This document shows positions 25,755 through 34,738 of a DNA stretch of 61,807 bases, piece after piece. Source of the stretch: an uncultured Bacteroidales bacterium (GTDB taxonomy: Bacteria > Bacteroidota > Bacteroidia > Bacteroidales > FEN-979); the NCBI GenBank assembly GCA_903837605.1, contig CAILVF010000093.1, positions 1 through 61,807 on the forward strand, given 5' to 3'. The position numbers and the translations under genes were made by a program. Below the pieces are notes generated by a model. That model was not told the DNA's origin and did no database searches. It saw only the letters and a list, made by a program, of their open reading frames with translations. The number at the start of each line of letters is the position of its first letter. Position 1 is the first letter of the stretch.

Positions 25755-28532
25755 TCAGTCCCTAATGCAGCGCACAGCAAAGCCAAGTGTTTTGCTGTTG
25801 TAGCTGTTGTCAACATAAACCGCATTGTAATAGAAACCCCTGTAACGCGCCTCTGTTGCAGAATAATAGGTGGAAGACCAGAAGTAGTCATACAAGGTGA
25901 TATTATAAAAGGATCCGTTAGTGTTGCGCATTCCGGATGGCAGGGCTGAAAAGCCGCTTGTGTTCGTGGCCCCTGTATTCGGAGAAGACCAGTGAGTGGT
26001 TCCGGTTTCCTTCGCCGGTCCTCCGGCAGTAGCAAGACCTCCCAGGTAAGTGATCAGGGTGGTATATTCCGCATCCGTAGGAAGATGCCATCCTGCCATA
26101 CATATCCCCTGTACACCGGCGGTTGTTTGCCATTGCATGGCATTATCCCATTGGTACAATCCTCCATACACATTGCATTGCGCTTCATCATTATTGTAAC
26201 AGTACTTCTCAATTGCGCTGTGGTTAGTTTGATCAACTGTACCGTTAATCTTTGTGCCGGTATTCAGGTTCTGGGCCATCCAGCATTGAGTGCCGATCGT
26301 TACGGTATTATACACTTTCCCGTCCCGGGTATCTGTAATGGAGGTGGGACAAGGCACATATGCGTTGGTAGATTGTGAAAGTGTTAATACATCAGATGCC
26401 CCGCATCCATTGTATGCCCAGACATACCTGGTATACAAGGTCCCGGCGGTCAGCCCGGTCTCGGTTTTAGTGGTGGCTGTGCCCATGTCGGTTGCCGTAC
26501 TGAAGTCATTGGTGGTATTCCATTTGTATCCTGTTGCAGTGGCTACTGCATTCCAGTTCCAGACGATCTGAGTCTGAGACGGGACCTGGGTTCCTGCAAC
26601 CGGTGTTGTCAATAAATTCTTTCCGAGCTGGTACCAGCCTGAACCATTATAAAATTCAATATCCTTCGCGGTTGTATTATAAATCATCAGCCCGGTTGCA
26701 GGCAAGATCGCATCCCTCTGGGTTGTAGTAAGCCGGGGGATCAGCACGCCTTTATTGAGCGCCCATACATCGAGCATTGCCGACGGATGAGGGTCTGAAT
26801 TATCGGTTTTTATGGCCGTGCCAATCGAGGCCTGGCTGCCGGAGGCCCCGGCAACACCGGTGGAACTGGCACAAAGCGGTACCCATTGAGTCCCGTTGTA
26901 ATAATTGAGCATATTTGTTGAAATGTCGTAAACAAGCAATCCGCTTGCGGGTGATCCGACTAAACTTAACCTGGTGCGTGGTACAAGGATGCCCCTGCTT
27001 GGATTACTTATGTCAAGCATAGCTGAATTTTCAGAGGAAACGCCGGCTGAGGCATTAATCGAGACCCCTCCTGCCGTGCTGACCGATCCTGTAGTTGAAG
27101 AAAGAAGTGCGGCTTCAAATTCGCACCAGTTGTTGCCGTTATAATAGTTCACCCGGTTGGTTGTCGTGTTATAAATGATCAGTCCGGTTGCCGGGGACGG
27201 TATCAGGTTGCGGGCTGATGTTGTCACCCTTGGAATTAATATCCCCCGATCCGTCGCTTTAACATCAAGCATGGCTGAATTATCAGGGGAGGAACCGTCG
27301 GTATTTACAGCCAGCTGGTTAACGGGCCAGCTGGGCGAAACAGGAGCGTACAGGCCCATGTGGTTAATGCTGCAGGAATCCCAGTCGGAGATGAGCCGCC
27401 ACCAGTTCGTCAGGAGGTTCGTATTATACGGGATGAAGGCATGATATCCCGGCATGTTCTGCATCCAGTAGATATACCACTGGGATTCGGTCTTCTGCGG
27501 AAAATCATAGCCCGAAGGCCAGGCGTAATTGATGTTTCCCCAGGTATTGACGTTAACCAGTTTTTTTGGTCCCCCGGCAGGTTCCCAGTCTTCGATGTCG
27601 CTCAGTACAAGAGTTGTATTCAGCCAGTCATAATCTGTTGAAGTATTTGGCGGATGATGGGTATCACCTGCACGTCCGAGCGGGGGTGTTGAATAATTGT
27701 TACCCCATCCGCAGAAATCATGAATAAAGAAATTATAGTTCCCGTCCTGGTGAAGGGCAGTGTATTTGAACATCGATTCGAGCTGGTGCCCGTGATCGTG
27801 GACCGCTTCGGCCTGGGTCCGGCGGAAATTATAACAATACACCACCACCGTTGAATCGGTGATCGGGATATCATTGGGAAAAAGCTGGCTATTGGAGACA
27901 TCGCCGGTTACAGGGCTGGCCATGTTGGATTCGACATATTCCACGAAGTTTTGTGGAAGGTGGATGGCCGGATTATATGAAGGCCAGCCGGGCATGGCGC
28001 ATTGTCCGAAGTACAACCAGACCTCTTCTATCCCGTTAGCTTGTATATATGACTGAAGTGAGAAGTCGCTGTAAACCTGGATGAAATTCGGTTCATATAC
28101 CGGGTATCCCCCTGCAGTGCCTATCTGGTAAGTGGTACTGATAGGTATCTGGTTATAGATCGTCCAGTATTTCATGACTTTATAGCCCAGGTAAGGGGTA
28201 GCCGTGGGATCCTTGTATCCATGGAATTTCGAGCCTTCTTCAAGGGAGAATTTCAGGCCGACAAGGTATTTGTCTATATTGAGTTTAAGCTGGTCGAGGG
28301 TGATGTTCCCCAGGGTATAATAATCCGTAGCCTTGGCCACGTCAATGTTGACGCCATCCACAGTTGGAAGGTACCTGAGAATGATCACAGGGACCGTTTT
28401 CACATGCCCTGCTATTGGTGTGGCAAGATATGCCGGGATTGATTCCTCAACAATGCTCCCCGGAACGACTTGTGAAAAAAGAGTTTGGTTTAATGCTAAA
28501 AGCACTAGCGTGAAAAAGTGAATTTTTCTCAT
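25755..28532 (-). CDS. Uncharacterised His-rich domain fused to stalk-like repeats and a FISUMP domain
   Basis: This 925-residue secreted protein has signal peptide MRKIHFFTLVLLALNQTLFS. Residues about 22-400 form a domain not assigned to a named family. It holds EAVHDHGHQLESMF (about 243-256), IHDFCGWG, a THHPPNT motif and LSDIEDWEP, a pattern that could bind metal. Similar unnamed secreted proteins seem familiar from other bacteria, but this is memory, not a search. Three stalk-like repeats (SAMLDVKATDRGILIPR, SAMLDISNPSRGILVPR, SAMLDVWALNKGVLIPR) follow, of the kind seen in tail-fibre-like Bacteroidota proteins. Then come a fibronectin III-like domain and a C-terminal FISUMP domain (DTRDGKVYNTVTIGTQCW to GFAVRCIRD). 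It sits between two dockerin-like genes. Confidence 0.85.
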   Translation of the reverse strand: MRKIHFFTLVLLALNQTLFSQVVPGSIVEESIPAYLATPIAGHVKTVPVIILRYLPTVDGVNIDVAKATDYYTLGNITLDQLKLNIDKYLVGLKFSLEEGSKFHGYKDPTATPYLGYKVMKYWTIYNQIPISTTYQIGTAGGYPVYEPNFIQVYSDFSLQSYIQANGIEEVWLYFGQCAMPGWPSYNPAIHLPQNFVEYVESNMASPVTGDVSNSQLFPNDIPITDSTVVVYCYNFRRTQAEAVHDHGHQLESMFKYTALHQDGNYNFFIHDFCGWGNNYSTPPLGRAGDTHHPPNTSTDYDWLNTTLVLSDIEDWEPAGGPKKLVNVNTWGNINYAWPSGYDFPQKTESQWYIYWMQNMPGYHAFIPYNTNLLTNWWRLISDWDSCSINHMGLYAPVSPSWPVNQLAVNTDGSSPDNSAMLDVKATDRGILIPRVTTSARNLIPSPATGLIIYNTTTNRVNYYNGNNWCEFEAALLSSTTGSVSTAGGVSINASAGVSSENSAMLDISNPSRGILVPRTRLSLVGSPASGLLVYDISTNMLNYYNGTQWVPLCASSTGVAGASGSQASIGTAIKTDNSDPHPSAMLDVWALNKGVLIPRLTTTQRDAILPATGLMIYNTTAKDIEFYNGSGWYQLGKNLLTTPVAGTQVPSQTQIVWNWNAVATATGYKWNTTNDFSTATDMGTATTKTETGLTAGTLYTRYVWAYNGCGASDVLTLSQSTNAYVPCPTSITDTRDGKVYNTVTIGTQCWMAQNLNTGTKINGTVDQTNHSAIEKYCYNNDEAQCNVYGGLYQWDNAMQWQTTAGVQGICMAGWHLPTDAEYTTLITYLGGLATAGGPAKETGTTHWSSPNTGATNTSGFSALPSGMRNTNGSFYNITLYDYFWSSTYYSATEARYRGFYYNAVYVDNSYNSKTLGFAVRCIRD

Positions 28533-28685
28533 ACTTTGATGATTTTGAATGAAAAGTGTATGAATATAATTAATAAAAAGCCAGCATAAAGTATGATTTA
28601 TTTAACGTGGCATTTTATAAATGATCGTTAAATAATTAACAATTAAAGGTAAAACCGAGATACCGGTTAGAGCTTATTGCAGATG

Positions 28686-31085
28686 TCAATCTTTTACACA
28701 CCTCGCTGACATCCCATATGCTTTACTTTTGTTTGTATACCTTGCAATCTGGGATGTATTATACAACACGAGGTAAAAGCCAGCTCCGTTAGCCGAGCTT
28801 TCAGTTGCAGGCCAAAAATATCCGTATTGACCGCGATTACTGAATGCGCTTGTTGGATAAACTTGTCCCCCGGGAAGGATTGAAAGCCCGAAAGTATTTA
28901 TCGCTCCGGTATTTGGGGTGATCCAATGGGTTATTCCGGTTTCTTTCATCTTTCCCCCCGCATCGGTGCCGGTTACGTCTGTGGAGTTGCAGTTCACCGT
29001 TGGATCCATTAAGGTCTCCATTTGACACCATTCACTTTCTGAGGGGACATGCCATCCGGTCATACAAATGCCCTGTCTCCCGCTGGGGTTAGTGTTACTT
29101 GAAGTCGTATAATTCATCAATTCATTCCATTGATATAATCCTCCATAAACATCACACATCGATTCAAGATTATTGTAACAATACTTTTCAATCGTCCCGT
29201 TGTTCAATTGATACTGATTGCCGTTTATTCTCACTCCTATATTCAGGTTTTGTGCCATCCAGCATTGGGTTCCTATCAGAATAGTGTTATAGGATTTCCC
29301 GTCCCGGCTATCGGTAACCGGTAATCCGCAGTAATCAGAACATGCGGAAGTTGCCTGATTCAGGATCAGTGGAGTGGAATTTCCGCATGTATTATATGCC
29401 CATACGTATCTTGTATAAGTAGTGCCGCATGTGAGACCGGTTTCAGTAATTGCTGTAACGGTATCCATGTCAGTAGCTGAAGCCGGGTCATTTGAAATGT
29501 TCCATTTATATCCTGTTGCACCGTTAACCTGAGTCCAGATCCACCGTATTCCGGTTTGAAACGGGATGTGTGTTCCTGAAAATGGAGAATTCGGTCCTGA
29601 TGTGCAATTTTCTCTTATGCATCTCAAACTGTAACCGGATGATTTCCTGTAGTAACTTCCGCTTACACCGGAATTTGATATTATTATTAATTGTCCGATT
29701 GCTGTGTCGTAGGATGCATATTGTGTGCTGCTCCAGTAGATTCCATCTTTACCGCGTGTGGTATACAGCATCCCATTAGTGTAAGAAAGGTCCCCGGCTG
29801 CATGGAGTTTTAATCCGGAGTTAAATGCCTGATTCCAGTCGGTCCATCCTCCTGCATAGATGAGGTTCATTAATTCAGTAAATACAGGTATTCTCCAGTT
29901 AGCGCCTAATTCCAGGGCACAAGGGTCATTTGCCGCCTGCCAGTCATGGTTATCATTTATCGGGTTTATCCAGGTTGTATTTGGGGTTCTGGTAGTGCCG
30001 TAATACTTATATCCCTGCTTCCGGTTGAATTGCCAATACCAGCCTGCGGAAGCTTCGGTTGAATCGTTAACCGCTGTTGCCTGATGGTCGGCGCCAAGGT
30101 TGCTGCTGATCCAGCATTTTAATGGTTCACCGGGGATATTTGTAACTACCCCATAGGTAACTGATTTCGTAACCGGTGCAACCGATCCTGCCACATGATT
30201 TATTGTCAGGGATGTGCCGCATGAAAAAGCCTGTGTGTAAAAACTTATTTCTTTACCGTAGACAGTTCCTACGCTGTTAGTCGCATAGGCCCTTACATAG
30301 TATTTAGTATTTATCATGAGGCCGGTAAGGCTACTGGAAAAGCTTCCTGTTCCACTGCCGTCTGAAGTGTGATTATCTGTAATGGCCGGGCTTGACGAAA
30401 GGCTCCAGCAGACTCCCCTTGAGGTGATCGCTGCGCCTCCATCCGAGAATACACTTCCTCCGCCGGTTGCAGAGTTTGTAGATATGTTAGTTATAATACC
30501 AGTAATTATAACGGGTAACTCCTGAGTAGGTGAAGGAATATTACTTCCATTGACATCCCCAACACATAAAACATAAAAATCCTGGATGGCATTTGCGCCG
30601 TTAACGATGACCGTATCCCCTCCCACCGTGGGTCTTGCAATGGTCCAGTCGCCCCGGTCAAACGAGCTGTCCATTCCCGAAAACCTGCGTTTGATCTTTA
30701 TCGCATCCGTGGCATTGATGGAATTGCTCAGGTTGACATCCGCAGCTTGAAGTTTCACCGGTTCAGTCATTATTTCAAGACCGGCAAAATGCCGTTGAAC
30801 CTTGATCGCATCAGTGGCGTTGACACTATTCCATGGCTTGGTGGTATAGGCCAGTACCTTATATATCCCATTCGCAACAGCGGCAAAAGCATAGTTCCCA
30901 TTAATATCAGTCATCACTGAATCAACCCTGCTTGTGCCCTGTTTCAAAACCACTTTAACGACATCCATCGGGGTTGAGGATGCATTAAAGTAAGTGAAGT
31001 TTCCGCTTACGGTCCAGGTGGATTGGGAGAAAAGATTGCAGGTGGACATCCACAGACAAATAACAGTTAGAAACAGCTTCTTCAT
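28686..31085 (-). CDS. Dockerin-like secreted protein with two FISUMP domains
   Basis: This 799-residue protein has signal peptide MKKLFLTVICLWMSTCNLFS. A carboxypeptidase-regulatory-like domain (SGNFTYFNASSTPMDVVKV), a divergent dockerin (VNATDAIKVQRHFAGLE; ADVNLSNSINATDAIKIKRR), RGDW and VGDVNGSN motifs come first. A fibronectin-like domain (SRGVCWSLSSSPAI) leads to a first FISUMP domain (KCWISSNLGADHQ to GYSLRCIREN), a second fibronectin-like spacer and a second FISUMP domain (DSRDGKSYNTILIGTQCW to MSARCVKD). It is the full-length relative of the deleted gene at 22599. It starts 71 bp after the histidine kinase stop, so the two-component genes may share its transcript. No sorting domain is present. 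Confidence 0.87.
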   Translation of the reverse strand: MKKLFLTVICLWMSTCNLFSQSTWTVSGNFTYFNASSTPMDVVKVVLKQGTSRVDSVMTDINGNYAFAAVANGIYKVLAYTTKPWNSVNATDAIKVQRHFAGLEIMTEPVKLQAADVNLSNSINATDAIKIKRRFSGMDSSFDRGDWTIARPTVGGDTVIVNGANAIQDFYVLCVGDVNGSNIPSPTQELPVIITGIITNISTNSATGGGSVFSDGGAAITSRGVCWSLSSSPAITDNHTSDGSGTGSFSSSLTGLMINTKYYVRAYATNSVGTVYGKEISFYTQAFSCGTSLTINHVAGSVAPVTKSVTYGVVTNIPGEPLKCWISSNLGADHQATAVNDSTEASAGWYWQFNRKQGYKYYGTTRTPNTTWINPINDNHDWQAANDPCALELGANWRIPVFTELMNLIYAGGWTDWNQAFNSGLKLHAAGDLSYTNGMLYTTRGKDGIYWSSTQYASYDTAIGQLIIISNSGVSGSYYRKSSGYSLRCIRENCTSGPNSPFSGTHIPFQTGIRWIWTQVNGATGYKWNISNDPASATDMDTVTAITETGLTCGTTYTRYVWAYNTCGNSTPLILNQATSACSDYCGLPVTDSRDGKSYNTILIGTQCWMAQNLNIGVRINGNQYQLNNGTIEKYCYNNLESMCDVYGGLYQWNELMNYTTSSNTNPSGRQGICMTGWHVPSESEWCQMETLMDPTVNCNSTDVTGTDAGGKMKETGITHWITPNTGAINTFGLSILPGGQVYPTSAFSNRGQYGYFWPATESSANGAGFYLVLYNTSQIARYTNKSKAYGMSARCVKD

Positions 31086-31156
31086 TGATTACTTATTGAT
31101 AGAAAACTTCGAAACATATGACAATTAGAACAAATCATCTGATCCTCATCCAAAAA

Positions 31157-32302
31157 CTATATCGGAAAAGTCACCTCGATCCTGGTGCCTTTGGAACTGC
31201 CGTCGGCATGATAAAGGTCAATGCTTGCAATATGATATTTTCCTGTCCTGCTCATTTCATTTAACAGGCGGATACGGGCATTGGTTAACTCCAGTCCTTT
31301 GGAATTATGTATCCTTCCGTCTTCCTGTTTCAGCTCCGCTGATTTTTGCCGGCCGATCCCATTATCCTCAATTACTACGATGTATTGGGAGTCGCTTAGT
31401 TTTCGGATAACGATTTTTAACACTCCTGCGTCCTTTAGTTTTAAAAGCCCGTGTTTGATGGCATTTTCAACGAAAGGCTGAATGATCATGGGAGGAATCA
31501 GGGTTGTTTCTATCGGCAGTTGAGGGTCTATGTCAATCTCACTTGAAAATTGCCCTTCATACCTCATCTTCTCAAGTTCTATATAAAAATGGATGTATTC
31601 CATCTCTTCACAAAGCGGGATAAAATCCTTTGTCGCATTTTCGAGGGTCTTCCTTACGAGTTTTGCAAAAATTGAAAGATAATATAAAGCCTGGTCTACG
31701 TTATTGCTAAGGATGAAACTCTGGATCGCGTTGATGGCATTGAATATGAAGTGAGGATTCATCTGGGCTTTCAGCGCTTTCATCTCAATGCTGTTAAGCT
31801 CGTTACGAACATCGGCTTTTTGATGTTCCTGCTGCCTTATCTGCCTGAACCGCAAACGGAGCAGGATAATTGAAATGGCGGTGAGTATAACCAGTACACA
31901 CAGAATGAACCACCATCTGAGGTAAAACGGGGGCATTATTTGAAAACTATAACTCAGAGTACTCAGATGTTTCTGATCAAGAGGGTTCACCGATTGAATT
32001 TCGAGCAGGTAGTTTCCGGGGCTCAGCGGGGCAAACACCGCTTTACGATCGGAGGAAAAATTACTCCAGGTTTTTTTTACAGGCAACAGCCTGTACCTGA
32101 CACTTTGCTGACCGGCAAGGATCCTCGTTGAATCCTTCGATACTGACCTCACAATATTGGAAGGCAGGCCATACTCCGTGGCAGAATTCCTGGTAAAGTT
32201 AGCCTGGGTTCTGGTTGGAAAAGTTAACAGGCCCAGCAGCACCGCAATAGTGATCCGAAGAAAGAAATACGAAAAGAACCGGTAAGCAATGCCAGATCTC
32301 AT
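31157..32302 (-). CDS. LytS-type sensor histidine kinase, periplasmic sensor shortened
   Basis: The start at 32302 (MRSGIAYRFFSYFFLRITIA) lies 1 bp after the response-regulator stop and gives a proper signal sequence; an upstream ATG at 32365 would overlap that gene. The product is about 381 residues. It has a short periplasmic part that opens like a Reg_prop propeller blade (EYGLPSNIVRSVSKDST), then goes directly into a Y_Y_Y-like domain (VRYRLLPVKKTWSNF, LSPGNYLLEIQSVN). One membrane segment (WWFILCVLVILTAISIILL) and a coiled linker follow. The His_kinase domain has its phospho-acceptor in QMNPHFIFNAINAIQS and an ATPase part with PFVENAIKHG and IEDNGIG. Full-length relatives carry one or two seven-bladed propellers, which are missing here. 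Confidence 0.88.
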   Translation of the reverse strand: MRSGIAYRFFSYFFLRITIAVLLGLLTFPTRTQANFTRNSATEYGLPSNIVRSVSKDSTRILAGQQSVRYRLLPVKKTWSNFSSDRKAVFAPLSPGNYLLEIQSVNPLDQKHLSTLSYSFQIMPPFYLRWWFILCVLVILTAISIILLRLRFRQIRQQEHQKADVRNELNSIEMKALKAQMNPHFIFNAINAIQSFILSNNVDQALYYLSIFAKLVRKTLENATKDFIPLCEEMEYIHFYIELEKMRYEGQFSSEIDIDPQLPIETTLIPPMIIQPFVENAIKHGLLKLKDAGVLKIVIRKLSDSQYIVVIEDNGIGRQKSAELKQEDGRIHNSKGLELTNARIRLLNEMSRTGKYHIASIDLYHADGSSKGTRIEVTFPI

Positions 32303-32303
32303 G

Positions 32304-33062
32304 TCAGTCCTTGGCTTTTGTAAGTGCCTTGACAAACTCTTCGTTCCTCCTTGTGGCAATTTCAATTTCTATTCCGTTTTCAAGAAGTATCTTATGGCCG
32401 TCGGTACGGTTATAGCTTTTGACGAAATTCATATTCACAAGGAAAGACTTATGTATCCTGAAGAAATACTCGGGAGGGAGCATGTCTTCTACAACTTTCA
32501 GGGTCCGGGAAACAAGGATGAAATCTCCCCTGATGGTATATATCTTGGTGTAATTCTCATCAGCCTCGCAATAAATAATATGGCTGATCTTCTCCATCTG
32601 GTAGCCTGTAAGGGTCGGCAGCGCTATTTTTGAGCTGATATCGGCCCCCATATTGAGATTATTCAACAAAACCTGTATCCGCGCATTATTATTAACCTCT
32701 TTTTTCTTCATCTCGAACCTGGAAACCACGCGAACAAGTTCCATATAATCGAGAGGCTTCAGGAGGTAATCAAATGCTGCGAAACGGATTGCATCGATGG
32801 CATAGTTTTTATACGCCGTCAGGAAAACCACTTCAAAAGTAATGGTATCAAAATAATCGAAAAGTTTAAACCCATTTTCCCCGGGCATTTCAATATCGAG
32901 GAAAACGATGTCGGGCCTTGATTTGTGAATTGCATAGACTCCCTCCTTAACAGTTTCGGCCGAGGCAAGTACTTTAAGCTTCTCGGGCAAATACCTTTTT
33001 GCTATCATCTCAAAGGTTTCCCTGGCTTTCTTTTCGTCCTCGATAATAATACAGGAAATCAT
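32304..33062 (-). CDS. LytTR-family response regulator
   Basis: This 252-residue protein has an N-terminal receiver domain (ISCIIIEDEKKARETFEMI; phospho-acceptor Asp in VFLDIEMPGENGF; conserved Thr and Lys in FLTAYKNYAIDA and LLKPLDYMELV). The C-terminal LytTR DNA-binding domain is also clear (ISHIIYCEADENYTKIYT, FFRIHKSFLVNMNFVKSYN). It pairs with the LytS-type kinase that starts 1 bp after its stop. A TATCTTTG promoter box lies just upstream, at the end of the preceding gene. The nearest downstream genes are the FISUMP/dockerin cluster, which is a plausible but unproven target. Confidence 0.95.
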   Translation of the reverse strand: MISCIIIEDEKKARETFEMIAKRYLPEKLKVLASAETVKEGVYAIHKSRPDIVFLDIEMPGENGFKLFDYFDTITFEVVFLTAYKNYAIDAIRFAAFDYLLKPLDYMELVRVVSRFEMKKKEVNNNARIQVLLNNLNMGADISSKIALPTLTGYQMEKISHIIYCEADENYTKIYTIRGDFILVSRTLKVVEDMLPPEYFFRIHKSFLVNMNFVKSYNRTDGHKILLENGIEIEIATRRNEEFVKALTKAKD

Positions 33063-33087
33063 ATGTCAGGGTGTAACTTCATCTTTT

Positions 33088-33095
33088 CAAAGATA
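33088..33095 (-). promoter_or_regulatory. Bacteroidota -7 box TATCTTTG for the LytTR operon
   Basis: CAAAGATA on the plus strand reads TATCTTTG on the minus strand and matches the Bacteroidota sigma-A consensus TAnnTTTG. It lies 26 bp upstream of the response-regulator ATG, at the 3' end of the previous gene. No convincing -33 TTG element was seen. Confidence 0.55.
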
Positions 33096-33098
33096 AAT

Positions 33099-33662
33099 CT
33101 AAAATTTGCTTTTCAGAATCAGAAGCGAATCTGTTTTGGACTTATTTCTTGTCACTGCCTTCATTTCGTCATTTGGAATAGTGGCCGAAAGCACATACTG
33201 CTCAATTTTCCATTCACCTCCGCTTTTCTGAAGTACACCGGAACCACGGCAAATCCCCATTTGAGTGCTCAGTAATTCATCAAACCAGGCCGTTGATCCG
33301 TCTTTGCCAAGAAAGATATGTCTGCTGACAGCTTTAAAGGTCCAGGCTTTTCCCCTGTCAAAGTACGGTTTGCTCCATACCCCGAATTCTTTTTCAGTCC
33401 AGTATTCCGTGGCATCCGTACCTATAAAAACGCCTGTGGGGCTCATGGCCCCGATATAGGCCGAGTGGTGGCAGGAAGCAGCATCCTGATGCCATTTATC
33501 CAATAACCTGTTCAGTTCAGATTTTGTGCTGTCGGCCGACTGCTGGGCGGAGGCCGGCAGGATTCCCGCCCCAAAAGCCGCCAGCAGGCAAATAATAAAT
33601 CCACGCCGTCTCCTGAAAGCCTGCATGCAAATAACATTTAATTTTTTTTCATCATCAAGCAT
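33099..33662 (-). CDS. Exported SnoaL/NTF2-like protein
   Basis: This protein is 187 residues from the ATG at 33662. An in-frame ATG at 33626 (MQAFRRRRGFIICLLAAFGA) gives a more typical signal peptide, so the true start may be 12 codons later. The mature part matches the SnoaL_3/NTF2-like fold: LNRLLDKWHQDAASC, YIGAMSPTGVFIGTDATEYW, WTFKAVSRHIFLGKDGSTAWFD, GSGVLQKSGGEWKIEQYVLS. Substrate and function are unknown; relatives are small secreted proteins with a hydrophobic pocket. It starts 5 bp after the polyprenyl synthase stop and is probably co-transcribed with it. Confidence 0.85.
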   Translation of the reverse strand: MLDDEKKLNVICMQAFRRRRGFIICLLAAFGAGILPASAQQSADSTKSELNRLLDKWHQDAASCHHSAYIGAMSPTGVFIGTDATEYWTEKEFGVWSKPYFDRGKAWTFKAVSRHIFLGKDGSTAWFDELLSTQMGICRGSGVLQKSGGEWKIEQYVLSATIPNDEMKAVTRNKSKTDSLLILKSKF

Positions 33663-33667
33663 TCCTT

Positions 33668-34642
33668 CTACTTTTCCCTTTCGGTTGAATACAATACAAG
33701 CTGCCTGAGTGATTCCCTGTATTCATTACCAGGAAAACCTTCAAGGATCCCCAGGGCCCTGCCGCGGTATTCAAGCATCTTTTCATGGGCATACTTCAGT
33801 CCGCCGGCCGATCCCACTTTCGCAATCAACTCAGCAACACGTTTCTGGTCATTATGATGATTTTTTACCGTGCTGATAATATGGCGTTTTTCACCCCTGC
33901 CCGATTGTTTAAGAAGGTAGATCAGGGGCAGGGTCATTTTCTGCTCCCTTATATCGGCAGCGCCCGGCTTGCCCGTGGCATTATGTTTTTCGTAATCAAA
34001 AAGATCATCCCGTATCTGGAAAGCAGTGCCGGCCAGTTCACCAAACTGCCACATCTTCTCCTGGATGTCGCGGTCAGCTGTGGTAGTCGCAGCGCCGGTA
34101 GCACAGCAGGAAGCAATGAGAGAGGCCGTCTTCTTACGGATAATTTCAAAATAAACTTCTTCCTCTATATCCAGCCTGCGCGCCTTCTCGATCTGTAAAA
34201 GCTCGCCTTCGCTCATTTCCCTGACAGCATCGGAAACGATCTTAAGCAGCCGGAATTCATCCTTCTCCAGAGAAACAAGCAGCCCCTTCGACAAAAGGTA
34301 ATCCCCTACCAGCACGGCGATCTTATTTTTCCAAAGGGCATTTATTGAAAAGAAGCCCCGCCTCAGGTTGGAGTCATCCACTACATCATCGTGTACGAGG
34401 GTGGCGGTGTGAAGCAATTCAATCATGGAAGCTGCGGTATACGTGCTTTCATTGATAGTCCCATGCAGCCCGGCCGAGAGAAAGACAAACATAGGCCTCA
34501 TCTGCTTGCCTTTGCGTTTGAGGATATAACGGGTTACGGTATCGAGCAGGGGGACCTGGCTTTTCATAGAAGCCATGAAGCTTTTCTCGAAACTTTCAAT
34601 ATGCTCCCTGATAGGTTGTTTTATTTCGGATAAGGTTGTCAA
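33668..34642 (-). CDS. All-trans polyprenyl diphosphate synthase
   Basis: This 324-residue cytosolic enzyme of the IspA/IspB prenyltransferase family condenses isopentenyl diphosphate onto allylic diphosphates. In Bacteroidota the likely product is the side chain of menaquinone or a cell-wall carrier. Evidence: GKQMRPMFVFLSAGL, the first Asp-rich motif in LLHTATLVHDDVVDDSNLRRG, the second in FQIRDDLFDYE, and KTASLIASC between them. No bulky residue just before the first Asp motif clearly limits chain length to C15, so a longer chain (C30-C40) is more likely; this is inference. The length is normal for the family. Divergent from the radical SAM gene at 34739. Confidence 0.93.
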   Translation of the reverse strand: MTTLSEIKQPIREHIESFEKSFMASMKSQVPLLDTVTRYILKRKGKQMRPMFVFLSAGLHGTINESTYTAASMIELLHTATLVHDDVVDDSNLRRGFFSINALWKNKIAVLVGDYLLSKGLLVSLEKDEFRLLKIVSDAVREMSEGELLQIEKARRLDIEEEVYFEIIRKKTASLIASCCATGAATTTADRDIQEKMWQFGELAGTAFQIRDDLFDYEKHNATGKPGAADIREQKMTLPLIYLLKQSGRGEKRHIISTVKNHHNDQKRVAELIAKVGSAGGLKYAHEKMLEYRGRALGILEGFPGNEYRESLRQLVLYSTEREK

Positions 34643-34738
34643 GCTGTTGCCGGTTCAGCCAATAAATATAATCATTTTCCACTTGTCGTAGGTTAGTAAG
34701 GGGAAAATGCGGAATTTTGCAGCACTGAACCGCTTACT

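Noticed and set aside
21123..31085. Diversity-generating retroelement acting on FISUMP (C-type-lectin-like) domains
   Set aside because: No reverse transcriptase, template repeat or adenine-biased variable repeat was seen in the window.
32303..32365. Earlier start for the histidine kinase
   Set aside because: It would overlap the response regulator by 62 bp and bury the signal sequence behind a charged stretch.
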